Translations under genes and position numbers: made by a program
Part shown: positions 35,310 to 44,874 of the stretch, one piece after another
Position numbering within the stretch: position 1 is the first letter of the stretch
Layout of the letters: each line of letters begins with the position of its first letter
NCBI RefSeq assembly: GCF_019635155.1
Contig: NZ_JAHBZY010000002.1
Span: 186,001-250,000 of the forward strand
DNA length: 64,000 nt
DNA from: Nitrosomonas sp.
Lineage (GTDB): Bacteria; Pseudomonadota; Gammaproteobacteria; Burkholderiales; Nitrosomonadaceae
Direction of reading: 5' to 3'
The notes under the pieces: generated by a model
The model's database searches: none
Seen by the model: the letters and a program-made list of their open reading frames with translations, nothing else
Told to the model about the DNA's origin: nothing

Positions 35310-35838
35310 AAGGTACTCGAAATAGAATTACTGAAAAGGTTATTTTCAAACTTAATTGTCAATATTTTAGCGTATCCAAATTGGCGGTGTGGTTTAGAAG
35401 TTATCGGCGATCACTTACGATTGATGCCGAATAAATTTATTTGTGCGACCGGTTAATAGCGAGAAGATGAAGCGAAACTTTGGAATTGCCGCGCTGTATT
35501 ACTATCAGTGAATCCATCGCGCTTCATGGGTATTATAATATTTATTTTCATATGGATAGATCAATTTCTTGTTTTTTTCCTTAGAAATATAAAATTACTC
35601 TATAAATATTAAGTAAATCAATATTGTATCGCTTCGTATCCAATATCAGGCTACCGGTTATTTTGGTGATTTCAGCTGTGTCATCTCACACTGCAGTGAA
35701 TTCGGTTCGATCTCACCAATACAATATTTGCATGATAATTCTTTTTTCCCGATAAGCTGGTGTGGAAATAAGCTATTTTGCAGGCTTTAATCCGGTTTGA
35801 CAGCATTTTTACTTGCCGTTACCTTTTAAGAAGACAGT
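35310..35838. other. 529-base divergent intergenic region
   Basis: No gene was recognised in this AT-rich stretch between the OmpA-domain gene and the SPFH gene. It holds the candidate SPFH promoter at 35797-35825. The middle (about 35540-35640) is especially AT-rich and could bend or bind nucleoid proteins, but no specific motif was identified. Confidence 0.5.
35797..35825 (+). promoter_or_regulatory. Predicted promoter of the SPFH gene
   Basis: A perfect TTGACA (35797-35802) is followed 17 bases later by TACCTT (35820-35825), 13 bases before the GTG start of the SPFH gene. The -35 is consensus, the -10 weak, and the leader would be very short. Confidence 0.45.
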
Positions 35839-36759
35839 GTGCGGGAAATTATTAGGAGACATATTTTGGATACCAGATCTGGCAACAAGGCAATTGGAAC
35901 TGACGAGCAAATTATTGTGGGTGCCAATGGATGGATCATGCTGGTTTTATTGATAACCGCATGCCTTCTTGGAATCTTTCTTGTAGCAACACCGGGTCTG
36001 CCGATCAAGAATATTGCGGGCGGTGTGTTGCTGACCATCGCGTTATTTTTCTGTAAGGGGTTATTCACGCTAGAACCTAATCAAGCTGCGGTTATGATTT
36101 TCTTCGGCAACTATGTCGGTACTGTTAATACCAGTGGTTTTTTTTGGGTCAATCCTTTTTACAATAGAACAAAAGTATCGTTGCGCATTAATAATTGGAA
36201 CACGCCGGTGCTGAAGGTCAATGATGAGCGCGGCAGTCCCATTGAAATAGCCGCCGTTATAGCTTGGCGTATCCAAGATACCGCACGGGCGGTTTTTGAT
36301 GTGGAAAGTGCTGTGAATTATCTGCAAATCCAGAGTGAATCCGCTGTCCGTCAAGTAGCCAGTAGCCATGCCTATGACGATGACGAAGGGAGGCAGCGCA
36401 AGAGTCTGCGTACGGACTTGGAAGCCATTGCAGCTGTGCTACGCGAATCGATTCAACAACACGTGGATGTTGCGGGTATCGTGATCGAAGAAGCTAAGAT
36501 TGCTCATCTCGCGTATGCGCCCGAAATTGCGAATGCGATGTTGCGGCGTCAGCAGGCGGAGGCGGTAGTGATAGCGCGCCAGAAGCTAGTGGATGGCGCG
36601 GTGGGAATGGTCGAAGTGGCGTTAAAAAGATTGGAGGATCGGCAGATCGTGTCATTAACGCCGGATCAACGTGCGGTACTGGTGACCAATATGATGACTG
36701 TTTTATTATCGGAATCCGGTGCGCAACCGGTAATCCAGATGGCGCAATCCACCCAATAA
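35839..36759 (+). CDS. SPFH/band 7 membrane protein
   Basis: A 306-residue protein of the SPFH (stomatin/prohibitin/flotillin) group, which form ring-like scaffolds in membranes. Two N-terminal helices (about 31-50 and 57-72) are followed by the SPFH domain (about 80-240; GLFTLEPNQAAVMIFFGNYVG, FFWVNPF) and a helical tail. The start is GTG at 35839, the only plausible upstream start; its ribosome binding site AAGAAG is weak. It stands alone, followed by a hairpin at 36770. No NfeD-type partner gene is next to it. Confidence 0.88.
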   Translation: MREIIRRHILDTRSGNKAIGTDEQIIVGANGWIMLVLLITACLLGIFLVATPGLPIKNIAGGVLLTIALFFCKGLFTLEPNQAAVMIFFGNYVGTVNTSGFFWVNPFYNRTKVSLRINNWNTPVLKVNDERGSPIEIAAVIAWRIQDTARAVFDVESAVNYLQIQSESAVRQVASSHAYDDDEGRQRKSLRTDLEAIAAVLRESIQQHVDVAGIVIEEAKIAHLAYAPEIANAMLRRQQAEAVVIARQKLVDGAVGMVEVALKRLEDRQIVSLTPDQRAVLVTNMMTVLLSESGAQPVIQMAQSTQ

Positions 36760-36769
36760 TAATTATTAA

Positions 36770-36797
36770 GCAACCACCTATTGGGACAGGTGGTTGC
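36770..36797 (+). terminator. Terminator-like hairpin after the SPFH gene
   Basis: A perfect 10-base stem, GCAACCACCT (36770-36779) and AGGTGGTTGC (36788-36797), with an 8-base loop lies 10 bases past the stop. There is no T-run after it, so it may act as a Rho-dependent or bidirectional stop between convergent genes (valS ends at 36874). Confidence 0.6.
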
Positions 36798-36873
36798 AAG
36801 CGTATCGATTCTGAGAATACTGCATTACGAACCTAGCTGCGTGATAGAGTCCGATAAAGCAAGCGATCGGAAT

Positions 36874-39642
36874 TTACCCATTCAATTTGCGTAGCTGCTC
36901 GTTGAGATTGTTAAGCTTTGTATTAAACGCCGCTAAACGCGCTTTTTCCTGTTCGACGACTTGCAAGGGCGCGCGTTCGATAAAGCTGGAGTTTGAGAGC
37001 TTACTGTTAGCCTTGGTAATCTCCACTTCGATGCGAACGATTTCTTTCGATAAACGTTCTCGCTCGGCGGCAACATCAATTTCAATTTTAAGCATCAACT
37101 TGAAATTCTGTACGATCGCAACCGGTGCATCCGCATCCGGTAAATTATCCGGTTGGATTTCTACTGCGGATAACTTGGCCAGTGAGAGTAGATAAGGTTT
37201 ATATGTTTCCAATAACGATATATCGCCGGCTGCGAGCAAAGGGACTTTGAGCGCAGGTGAGATATTCATCTCGCCGCGTAAAGTGCGGCAAGCATTTACT
37301 AATTCTTTTAGCAACAGAATATTTTCGATGGCAGGTTGATCAACCTTACGTTGATCTGCGGTTGGGTAGGGCTGGCACATGATACTACTGCCGCCTGATT
37401 TTGCGGCCAATGGCGCTACTTTTTGCCACAGTTCCTCGGTAATAAATGGAATAATCGGATGCGCAAGCCGTAACATTGCTTCCAGCACGCGCACCAAGGT
37501 TCGCCGGGTTGCCCGCTGTACCGGATCCTGATCGGACGTGAGCTGCACTTTCGCTAATTCCACATACCAATCGCAATACTCGTCCCAGACCAGTTCATAA
37601 ACTTCCCGCGCAGCCAAGTCGAAGCGGTAATTGTTAAATGCTTGCGCAACCGCCAGTTCCGCTTGTTGCAAGCGGCTGATGATCCATAGATCGGCAGCGG
37701 AATAGGCCAGTGATGCGGTTTCGTTTAAACCGGTATCTTTACCTTCGCAGTTCATCAACACATAGCGTGTCGCATTCCATAATTTGTTGCAGAAATTACG
37801 GTAACCTTCGCAGCGCTGCATATCAAATTTTATATCGCGGCCATGTGACGCCAGGCTGGCAAAGGTAAAGCGCAAAGCATCGGTTCCGAAGGCCGGGATA
37901 CCATCCGGAAAATGTTTGCGGGTATTTTTTTCAATCGCATCGGCTTGCTTGGGATTCATCAGTCCGGTGGTGCGCTTCGCAATCAAGTCGGGCAACGTAA
38001 TGCCGTCGATCAAATCCAGCGGATCAAGCACGTTACCTTTGGATTTGCTCATCTTTTGACCTTCGGCATCGCGAATCAGACCGGTGATATAAACTTCCTT
38101 GAACGGTACTTTGCCAGTGAAATGCAGCGACATCATCACCATGCGCGCAACCCAGAAGAAGATGATGTCAAAACCGGTGATCAGTACCGAAGTTGGTAGA
38201 AAGGTTTTGAGTTCCGCGGTGTCATTAGGCCATCCCAGTGTGGAAAATGGCCAGAGTGCCGAGGAGAACCATGTGTCGAGAACATCCTCGTCTTGCCGGA
38301 GATGGGTTTTTCCGGATAGTTTCTGTGCTTCTTCCAAGTCGTGTGCGACTGTGACATTCCCATCCTCGTCATACCAAGCCGGAATACGGTGTCCCCACCA
38401 CAATTGCCGGGAGATACACCAATCCTGAATGTTCTCCAACCACTGGTTATAGACATGCGTCCAGTTGTCCGGTGTAAATGTGATTTCGCCATTAGCAACA
38501 ACTTCCAGTCCGCGTTTGGCGAGATCTTCCATCGCAACATACCATTGGTCGGTTAACATCGGTTCGATAATGGTATTGGTGCGATCGCCGCGCGGAGCCA
38601 TCAGCTTGTGCGGCTTGGTTTCGGCCAGGAAACCCTGGTTCTCAAGGTCGGCAACAATTTTTTTTCGTGCTTCGAAACGATCCATGCCTTGATATTCAAG
38701 CGGAGCCAGATCGTTGATTTTTCCATCCAGCGTAAAGATGCTGATGGGGACCAGATGATGTCGCTGACCGACTTGATAATCGTTAAAGTCATGAGCAGGG
38801 GTGATTTTAACGCAACCGGTTCCAAATTCCCGATCGACATAGGTATCCGCAATTATAGGGATCGTTCGCTCGCATAGCGGCAAACGGACACGCCGCCCGA
38901 TCAGATGTTGATAACGCGGGTCATCCGGATGGACGGCAACCGCCACGTCGCCGAGCATCGTTTCGGGGCGTGTCGTGGCAACGATCAAAGCATCATTTTG
39001 TTCGGTTTGGATAGTATCAGTTTGTTCCAGTGGATAGCGGATAAGCCACAAGGAACCATTTTCCTCAGTGGAGATTACTTCCAGATCGGAAACTGCGGTT
39101 TGCAGCACGGGATCCCAATTCACCAATCGTTTTCCGCGATAGATCAATCCGTCACGATAGAGCCGGACAAACACTTCGGTGACGGCCCGGGATAATTCCG
39201 CATCCATCGTAAACCGTTCGCGTGTCCAGTCACAGGAAGAGCCTAAGCGTCGCATTTGCCGGGTGATCGTGGAGCCGGATTCCTCTTTCCATTGCCAAAC
39301 ACGTTGTAAAAAGGCTTCACGCCCCATTTCCCTGCGATTCAGTTGCTGCTGATCCAGTTGTCGCTCAACTACAATCTGCGTTGCAATACCGGCGTGATCG
39401 GTGCCGGGTTGCCATAAGGTGTTATCGCCAAGCATGCGGTGATAACGTATCAAGGCATCCATGAGCGTATGCTGGAATGCATGTCCCATATGCAACGTAC
39501 CGGTGACATTGGGTGGTGGCAGCATAATGCAATAAGCGGATTGTTTGTTTGAAGCTGCAGGCTTGAAATATCCATCGGATTCCCAGGCCGAATACCAACG
39601 GTTTTCTATCACTTTAGGGTCAAAACTTTTATCGAGTTCCAT
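36874..39642 (-). CDS. valS: Valyl-tRNA synthetase
   Basis: It attaches valine to tRNA-Val. The 922-residue class I enzyme has the HIGH-type motif [13 protein letters not shown] (about 42-54), a CP1 editing domain (about 190-345), the KMSKS motif [11 protein letters not shown] (about 533), the anticodon-binding domain, and a C-terminal coiled coil (about 855-920; [19 protein letters not shown]) typical of ValRS. Length is normal. It is downstream of the small gene at 39783 on the same strand, possibly in one unit with holC and pepA. Confidence 0.98.
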   Translation of the reverse strand: MELDKSFDPKVIENRWYSAWESDGYFKPAASNKQSAYCIMLPPPNVTGTLHMGHAFQHTLMDALIRYHRMLGDNTLWQPGTDHAGIATQIVVERQLDQQQLNRREMGREAFLQRVWQWKEESGSTITRQMRRLGSSCDWTRERFTMDAELSRAVTEVFVRLYRDGLIYRGKRLVNWDPVLQTAVSDLEVISTEENGSLWLIRYPLEQTDTIQTEQNDALIVATTRPETMLGDVAVAVHPDDPRYQHLIGRRVRLPLCERTIPIIADTYVDREFGTGCVKITPAHDFNDYQVGQRHHLVPISIFTLDGKINDLAPLEYQGMDRFEARKKIVADLENQGFLAETKPHKLMAPRGDRTNTIIEPMLTDQWYVAMEDLAKRGLEVVANGEITFTPDNWTHVYNQWLENIQDWCISRQLWWGHRIPAWYDEDGNVTVAHDLEEAQKLSGKTHLRQDEDVLDTWFSSALWPFSTLGWPNDTAELKTFLPTSVLITGFDIIFFWVARMVMMSLHFTGKVPFKEVYITGLIRDAEGQKMSKSKGNVLDPLDLIDGITLPDLIAKRTTGLMNPKQADAIEKNTRKHFPDGIPAFGTDALRFTFASLASHGRDIKFDMQRCEGYRNFCNKLWNATRYVLMNCEGKDTGLNETASLAYSAADLWIISRLQQAELAVAQAFNNYRFDLAAREVYELVWDEYCDWYVELAKVQLTSDQDPVQRATRRTLVRVLEAMLRLAHPIIPFITEELWQKVAPLAAKSGGSSIMCQPYPTADQRKVDQPAIENILLLKELVNACRTLRGEMNISPALKVPLLAAGDISLLETYKPYLLSLAKLSAVEIQPDNLPDADAPVAIVQNFKLMLKIEIDVAAERERLSKEIVRIEVEITKANSKLSNSSFIERAPLQVVEQEKARLAAFNTKLNNLNEQLRKLNG

Positions 39643-39679
39643 GGCGCTCTATGTTTGGTTGAACGAAGCAAAAACCATT

Positions 39680-39685
39680 ATTATA
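39680..39685 (-). promoter_or_regulatory. Possible -10 element for valS
   Basis: A perfect TATAAT on the minus strand lies 38 bases before the valS ATG. The matching -35 (TATGCG/TTATGC, 17-18 bases upstream) is weak. A short inverted repeat (TGACCC/GGGTCA, 39698-39721) lies just upstream and could be the stop of the preceding transcript. Confidence 0.4.
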
Positions 39686-39782
39686 GCGGAAGGCATTTGA
39701 CCCGCATAACAAGCCGGGTCACTGCTTTGATGCGCGAGCGGATTTTTCACATAGCAATACGATTGGTTCTGAATGACTGAAA

Positions 39783-40142
39783 CTATTTTAAAAGGCGGGC
39801 TAATCGAATTTCCAGCGCATTGGCTAATGCTTTTCGATCGGTGGTATTCAATTCGATCAGGCATTCTGATAATGCTGCATCCAATATTTGGCGGATGGGG
39901 GTCAATCGTGCAGGTTGAGGATGGATGACGGTTGGATGAAGTATCACGATATCTGTCAATAGCGGAATCTCATCGGAGTATTCGGTTTTCGTGGGAATAT
40001 CGGACTGTGGTGTCGTGATGGATGCCGGATAGTCGCTGGTTGAAATTATTTTTCCTTGATGCTGATATTTGCTAAGAAGATTACGGAATTTTGTCAAAAT
40101 CTCGGAATCATCCAGGTCTGTTGAAGAATTATTCTCACTCAT
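39783..40142 (-). CDS. Hypothetical protein between holC and valS
   Basis: The start is ATG 40142 (119 residues, MSENNSSTDLDDSEI...); an upstream TTG two codons away has no advantage. The N-terminal half is polar and low complexity, the C-terminal half (about 60-119) looks alpha-helical, ending ALANALEIRLARLLK. It follows holC by 11 bases and precedes valS on the same strand. Genes in this position in betaproteobacteria are often conserved but unnamed. The function is unknown. Confidence 0.6.
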   Translation of the reverse strand: MSENNSSTDLDDSEILTKFRNLLSKYQHQGKIISTSDYPASITTPQSDIPTKTEYSDEIPLLTDIVILHPTVIHPQPARLTPIRQILDAALSECLIELNTTDRKALANALEIRLARLLK

Positions 40143-40153
40143 AAGCAATCGAT

Positions 40154-40579
40154 TTATTCATTAAGCTGAAAATGTTGTATCTCGTAACCTGCATCTTTAT
40201 AGCATCGATATCGAATTCGCGCTTCCGATTTATCGGTCGGGGAATTATCCGCGATTTCGATAACCCGTTTAAACTGAACGACCGTCGGCGGATACTGCCG
40301 ATCCAGATTGAGCAGTACATCGAATTTTTCATCATTAGGGATGCGGTTGCTCAGAACTACCGGTGTCATATTCACCAGATCCGGCTCATCGCGTAAGTTG
40401 CAATGCGGAATAAAGCTGATGGAAGAGAATGTCCAAAGTAATTCGTCAAATTGTTTGATTAATGATTCGTCTAACGCATATACCAGGACTTTCATCTGCT
40501 GTTGCACCGCTTTGGCGCATAGCCGGCAAGCAGTAATGAGCTTGTCGCCAGCCCCGGAGTAGAAAAATATTTGAACCAT
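40154..40579 (-). CDS. holC: DNA polymerase III subunit chi
   Basis: HolC links the DNA polymerase III clamp loader to single-strand-binding protein. The start at ATG 40579 gives 141 residues beginning MVQIFFYSGAG, matching the usual FY start of the family; an upstream ATG at 40600 would add seven residues. The fold is a Rossmann-like alpha/beta domain; segments KLITACRLCAKAVQQQMKVLVYALDE and VVLSNRIPNDEKFDVLLNL fit HolC. It lies between pepA and valS on the same strand, the common proteobacterial order. Confidence 0.85.
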   Translation of the reverse strand: MVQIFFYSGAGDKLITACRLCAKAVQQQMKVLVYALDESLIKQFDELLWTFSSISFIPHCNLRDEPDLVNMTPVVLSNRIPNDEKFDVLLNLDRQYPPTVVQFKRVIEIADNSPTDKSEARIRYRCYKDAGYEIQHFQLNE

Positions 40580-40669
40580 CCCTTCTTCAGTTCCATTCAA
40601 TTTGTGATCGTTCTCCTGTAATCAATGCGCGTGGGATAAATATATCAATCAGAGCGTCCATTAACGTGT

Positions 40670-42166
40670 TCAACTCGTTGCTTTTGCTTGATTGATCAGG
40701 AATTGCATTAATAATGGAACAGGCCGGCCGGTTGATCCTTTATCTTTCCCGGATTTCCAAGCGGTACCGGCAATATCCAAGTGAGCCCAACGATATTTTT
40801 TAGTGAAGCGGGAGAGAAAGCAAGCTGCAGTGATTGTGCCGGCTGCCCTGCCGCCAATATTGGCGATATCGGCGAAGTTACTTTTTAATAATTCCTGATA
40901 GTCATCTCCCAGCGGTAATTGCCATGCTTTATCGACCGCTTGTTCACCTGCCGCAATTAACTCTTGTGCGAGCTGTTCATCATTACTTAATAGACCTGTC
41001 GTGAAGTTTCCGAGCGCAATCACACATGCACCCGTCAATGTTGCGATATCGATAACCAGTTTCGGATTGTAGCGCTCGGCGTAGGTTAATGCATCGCACA
41101 GAATCAAACGGCCTTCCGCGTCGGTATTCAGGATTTCAATGGTTTGTCCAGACATGCTGGTGACAACATCGCCCGGTTTTGTGGCTTTGCCGCTGGGCAT
41201 ATTTTCGGTTGCCGGGATGATGCCGATCAAGTTGATAGGTAACTTTAACTCGACGGTAGCAAGCATAGTTCCCAGTACACTGGCGGCGCCGCTCATATCA
41301 AATTTCATTTCATCCATTTCTGCGGCAGGTTTGAGCGAAATGCCCCCGGTATCAAAAGTGACACCTTTGCCAACCAGGACTACCGGGTTATCTTTTTTAG
41401 TTAATCCTTGATATTCCAGTACGATTAATTTAGCCGGCTGTTCGCTGCCGCGAGCGACGGCCAGCAAGGAACCCATGCCTAACTTTTCCATATCTTTTTC
41501 TTCAAGCACGGTAGCTTTAAGCTTGTGCGTTTTTGCCAGATCTTTGGCTTGCTTGGCAAGATAGGTCGGGGTGCAAATATTCGGTGCTTGATTTCCCAAG
41601 TCTTTAGTTAAATTTATACCATGCGCGATTGCCAAGCCTTGCCGCAAGGCATTCTCGCAGCTTGGTAGCGCGGCGCGATCGTCAATGCATAAAACAATCT
41701 TTCGTAACGGATTGCGATCATTCTCCGGCTTGCTTTTGAGTTGATCAAAGCGATAGAGACTATTCAATACCGCGATGGCGGTTTGTGTAACTTTCCAATC
41801 GTCGTTTTTTTGTTTGAGCGGAAAATCGGATAAGGATAATGTTACATCGGTCACTGCAGTTTTTTGTAATGCATTTAAAATCAAACCGATGGTTGCCAAG
41901 AAGTTTTTTTCCTTGAATTCTTGTTCCTTTCCTAAACCGACAAGGAGAATTCTTTTAAATTGCGTATTCGGCACATTATGCAGCAGCAGCGAAGTATTCG
42001 CTTTCCCTTCCATATCGCCGGATGCAAGAATGCTTTTGATATAACCTTGAGTAGTTTTGTCGAGAATTTTTGCCGTTTCCGTCATTTTTCTGGATTCAAA
42101 AATGCCGGCAACCATACAGGCACCACGTTGTTTATCCGATGTTCCTACTTTGATAGCGAAATCCAC
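40670..42166 (-). CDS. pepA: Leucyl aminopeptidase PepA
   Basis: A 498-residue M17-family dizinc aminopeptidase, cytoplasmic and hexameric. The C-terminal catalytic domain (about 185-495) shows the metal-site segment GKGVTFDTGGISLKP and the signature NTDAEGRLILCDAL (about 343-356), where Asp and Glu bind zinc and Arg helps catalysis; the N-terminal domain (about 1-165) is the regulatory/DNA-binding part known in Escherichia coli. Length is typical. First gene of pepA-holC-(hypothetical)-valS on the minus strand. The 290-base upstream gap separates it from a divergent HDOD-GGDEF gene. Confidence 0.96.
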   Translation of the reverse strand: MDFAIKVGTSDKQRGACMVAGIFESRKMTETAKILDKTTQGYIKSILASGDMEGKANTSLLLHNVPNTQFKRILLVGLGKEQEFKEKNFLATIGLILNALQKTAVTDVTLSLSDFPLKQKNDDWKVTQTAIAVLNSLYRFDQLKSKPENDRNPLRKIVLCIDDRAALPSCENALRQGLAIAHGINLTKDLGNQAPNICTPTYLAKQAKDLAKTHKLKATVLEEKDMEKLGMGSLLAVARGSEQPAKLIVLEYQGLTKKDNPVVLVGKGVTFDTGGISLKPAAEMDEMKFDMSGAASVLGTMLATVELKLPINLIGIIPATENMPSGKATKPGDVVTSMSGQTIEILNTDAEGRLILCDALTYAERYNPKLVIDIATLTGACVIALGNFTTGLLSNDEQLAQELIAAGEQAVDKAWQLPLGDDYQELLKSNFADIANIGGRAAGTITAACFLSRFTKKYRWAHLDIAGTAWKSGKDKGSTGRPVPLLMQFLINQAKATS

Positions 42167-42456
42167 ATTCAGCTCCTTTATTGCATGATGACTTAATAGA
42201 TACGAAGTGCCCGATGACTAACTTATATAAAAAGCGGATTCTGTCAAAAATCGATAGAAAATAAAATCGCATAGTAGCAGTTTGATTGAAAAAATGGATG
42301 CCCGATTATGAAATTGAGCATAACACGGACAATTCCGGCGTTATTCAATAAATACCGTCTACAGAATGAAGCTAATATGTTATCTTAATATTATCGGAGA
42401 TTAATCAGTATATTATTCAGTAGTATATAGATGTTACATGAGGATAGAGATAATAA

Positions 42457-43917
42457 GTGATTGATGATTCACTGAGAAGGCGATTAAATATTTGTGAGAC
42501 GTTACCGACTTTACCGGCGGTCGCCGTAAAGATCATCGAATTGGCAAATGACCCACAGGCGGATATAGGCACTATTTGTCAATACATTTCTATGGATCCC
42601 GTGTTATCTGCAAAATTGCTGCGGACAGCAAACACGCCTTTGTACAAATCCCGTCGGATTGCGACCAATATACGCCAAGCTGTCAGCATACTGGGTACAC
42701 ATACGGTTCTTGTTATAGCGTTATCCTTTTCATTGTCGCATTCATTAATGCAAGCATCGCTATCCGGACAAAATGCCGCGTTTGACGGTTATGTGTTTTG
42801 GCGCCGATCGATTGCATCCGCGCTGGCTTGCAGGGCGCTTGGTGAAAAACTGGAACTCAGCTATCTGGATGATTTATTCTTAGCAGGCTTGATTCAAGAA
42901 ATTGGAATTATTGCTTTTTGGGCTTTAATGCCGGAAGAGTACGAAAAAATTTTTAACGCAACGACCGATCACGATATTTTGCTGAAAACCGAGCGTGAAA
43001 CATTGGGTTGCGGGCACGATGAGCTGGGTTATGCGTTGCTAAAGCGGTGGCATATACCGGATTATATAGCGCTATCGTGCATTAACAGTCATAGTCAACC
43101 GGAACCCAGACATTTAGGGCCGACGTTACATTCCTGCCTAGCGGTTTCCCGCTATTTGGCCGATTATTTTATATATCCGCAAGAAGCTGAGAAAATGGTT
43201 GCATTGAATGAGGCAGCGAAGGATTGGCTTGGGTTTGATGCCAATGCATTGATTGAAGTTATAAAAATAATGGAAGTCGGTTTAAGTGCTGTTGAAGATC
43301 TGTTTGAACTGACGATCCATCACCCGTCACAAGTCACCGGAATTTTAGCGGAAGCTAAAGAGCTATTGTTGATTTATAGCTTGTCCCGAATGAAAGACTT
43401 GGAAGACAAATCGCAGCGTGATGGCTTAACGGGTGCCTATAACCGGACTTATTTCGATGAGACCTTGCAGCGGGAGTTCTATCTCGCCACGCAATATAAT
43501 TTACCGTTAACCATCGCGATTATCGATCTTGACCATTTCAAAGATGTCAACGACACCTACGGGCATGTCGCGGGAGATTCCATTTTGGCTAATGTGGTCA
43601 AAACAATTTTCGACCAAATTCGGCAAGATGATACACTGAGCCGTTATGGCGGGGAAGAATTCGCTTTGATTCTTCCGGGCACTCCGCTGACCGCCGCGCG
43701 AAATTTGATCGCCCGGTTAAAAGATGCGATTGCGGCAATCGCATACAAATTCGATGGCGCCACAACCATTCGTGTTACCGCTTCGATTGGCGTGGCAGCG
43801 TATCAGGAAGGCGAAGTCAATTTTTTTGAGCCCAAAGACATGGTCAAAGCAGCCGATTCAGCGCTCTATGCAGCTAAGAATGCAGGCCGGAACCAAATAA
43901 TCGAATGGCGCAAGTGA
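42457..43917 (+). CDS. HDOD-GGDEF fusion, probable diguanylate cyclase
   Basis: A 486-residue cytoplasmic protein. An HDOD domain (about 15-215) of the HD-like signalling type is joined to a GGDEF domain (about 325-484) with the active-site loop RYGGEEF and an upstream RxxD inhibitory site (RQDD). GGEEF motifs are usually active cyclases that make c-di-GMP. The start is GTG at 42457, with AGGAT upstream. HDOD-GGDEF proteins occur in proteobacteria but their inputs are mostly unknown. It is followed 43 bases later by serB. Confidence 0.88.
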   Translation: MIDDSLRRRLNICETLPTLPAVAVKIIELANDPQADIGTICQYISMDPVLSAKLLRTANTPLYKSRRIATNIRQAVSILGTHTVLVIALSFSLSHSLMQASLSGQNAAFDGYVFWRRSIASALACRALGEKLELSYLDDLFLAGLIQEIGIIAFWALMPEEYEKIFNATTDHDILLKTERETLGCGHDELGYALLKRWHIPDYIALSCINSHSQPEPRHLGPTLHSCLAVSRYLADYFIYPQEAEKMVALNEAAKDWLGFDANALIEVIKIMEVGLSAVEDLFELTIHHPSQVTGILAEAKELLLIYSLSRMKDLEDKSQRDGLTGAYNRTYFDETLQREFYLATQYNLPLTIAIIDLDHFKDVNDTYGHVAGDSILANVVKTIFDQIRQDDTLSRYGGEEFALILPGTPLTAARNLIARLKDAIAAIAYKFDGATTIRVTASIGVAAYQEGEVNFFEPKDMVKAADSALYAAKNAGRNQIIEWRK

Positions 43918-43960
43918 GAAGTTTTATAATGACCTGCCTTACATTTAAAATAAAGACATA

Positions 43961-44797
43961 ATGAATCTGATTATTCAGGGATTGGAGATCAATAATAGCG
44001 ATTTGCGCGCTTTAGCGAAGTTGTCGCAAGCGGAAGGGATTGAGCGGATAACCGGTCAGGCTTTTCGTTTGATTAAAGCAAGTTTTTCTGAGGATATATC
44101 CGCACATTGCGCTCAGGCGGAACTGGATTTTGCATATGTGAGTCCGGAAGTTAAGCTATCGGATTTTAAATTGGTCGCGATGGATATGGACTCGACATTA
44201 TTGGCGATTGAATCCATTGATGAGATTGCGGATATGCTGAATATCAAAGCGCAAGTTTCAGAAATTACACAACAAACCATGCAAGGCAAAATGAATTTTG
44301 AAGAAAGCCTGGTACGGCGCACTGCGTTGTTGCAGGGTTTACATCAAGATGCGTTACAAAGAGTGTACGACGAGCGTGTGAAACTGAGTCCCGGTGCCGA
44401 GATCATGTTGCAGAAAGCCAAGCGTGCCGGATTAAAAACGATGGTGATATCCGGTGGTTTCACTTTTTTTACGGAGCGCATTAAGGCAAAGCTGGGATTG
44501 GATTTCTCAGCGGCTAATGTGTTGGATATTCAAGACAATAAATTGACCGGTAAAGTGCAAGGAGAAATTATCGGTAGGCAAGGCAAAGCGCAGGTTCTCC
44601 GGCAGGTATGCGAAGCATTGGCGTTAAAGCGCGAACAAGTAATTACGATCGGGGATGGCGCCAACGATATGGATATGATGTCCGAGTCAGGTGTCAGCAT
44701 CGCTTATCGTGCAAAACCTATTGTTCAACAACATGCGACTTATTCGATTAACTATGTCGGATTGGATGGCGTTACTAACTTGTTTCACCAAAATTGA
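43961..44797 (+). CDS. serB: Phosphoserine phosphatase
   Basis: It performs the last step of serine synthesis. The 278-residue HAD-type enzyme has motif I MDMDSTLLAIESIDE (about residues 76-90, nucleophile Asp), the later MVISGGFTFF (motif II region) and TIGDGANDMDMM (motif III/IV Asp pair), plus a short ACT-like N-terminal domain. Length is usual. It stands downstream of the HDOD-GGDEF gene, convergent with the malic enzyme gene. Confidence 0.94.
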   Translation: MNLIIQGLEINNSDLRALAKLSQAEGIERITGQAFRLIKASFSEDISAHCAQAELDFAYVSPEVKLSDFKLVAMDMDSTLLAIESIDEIADMLNIKAQVSEITQQTMQGKMNFEESLVRRTALLQGLHQDALQRVYDERVKLSPGAEIMLQKAKRAGLKTMVISGGFTFFTERIKAKLGLDFSAANVLDIQDNKLTGKVQGEIIGRQGKAQVLRQVCEALALKREQVITIGDGANDMDMMSESGVSIAYRAKPIVQQHATYSINYVGLDGVTNLFHQN

Positions 44798-44874
44798 TAG
44801 GCTGGAGTAATCCGCGCTTTTCCATCCGCTTCTGTCTTTTTCGGCTATCGTTCGCTATTTTTCTGAGCGCTTCC

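Noticed and set aside
39698..39721. T-box or other leader element before valS
   Set aside because: The short TGACCC/GGGTCA repeat has none of the conserved T-box or antiterminator sequence, and T-boxes are not expected in this lineage.
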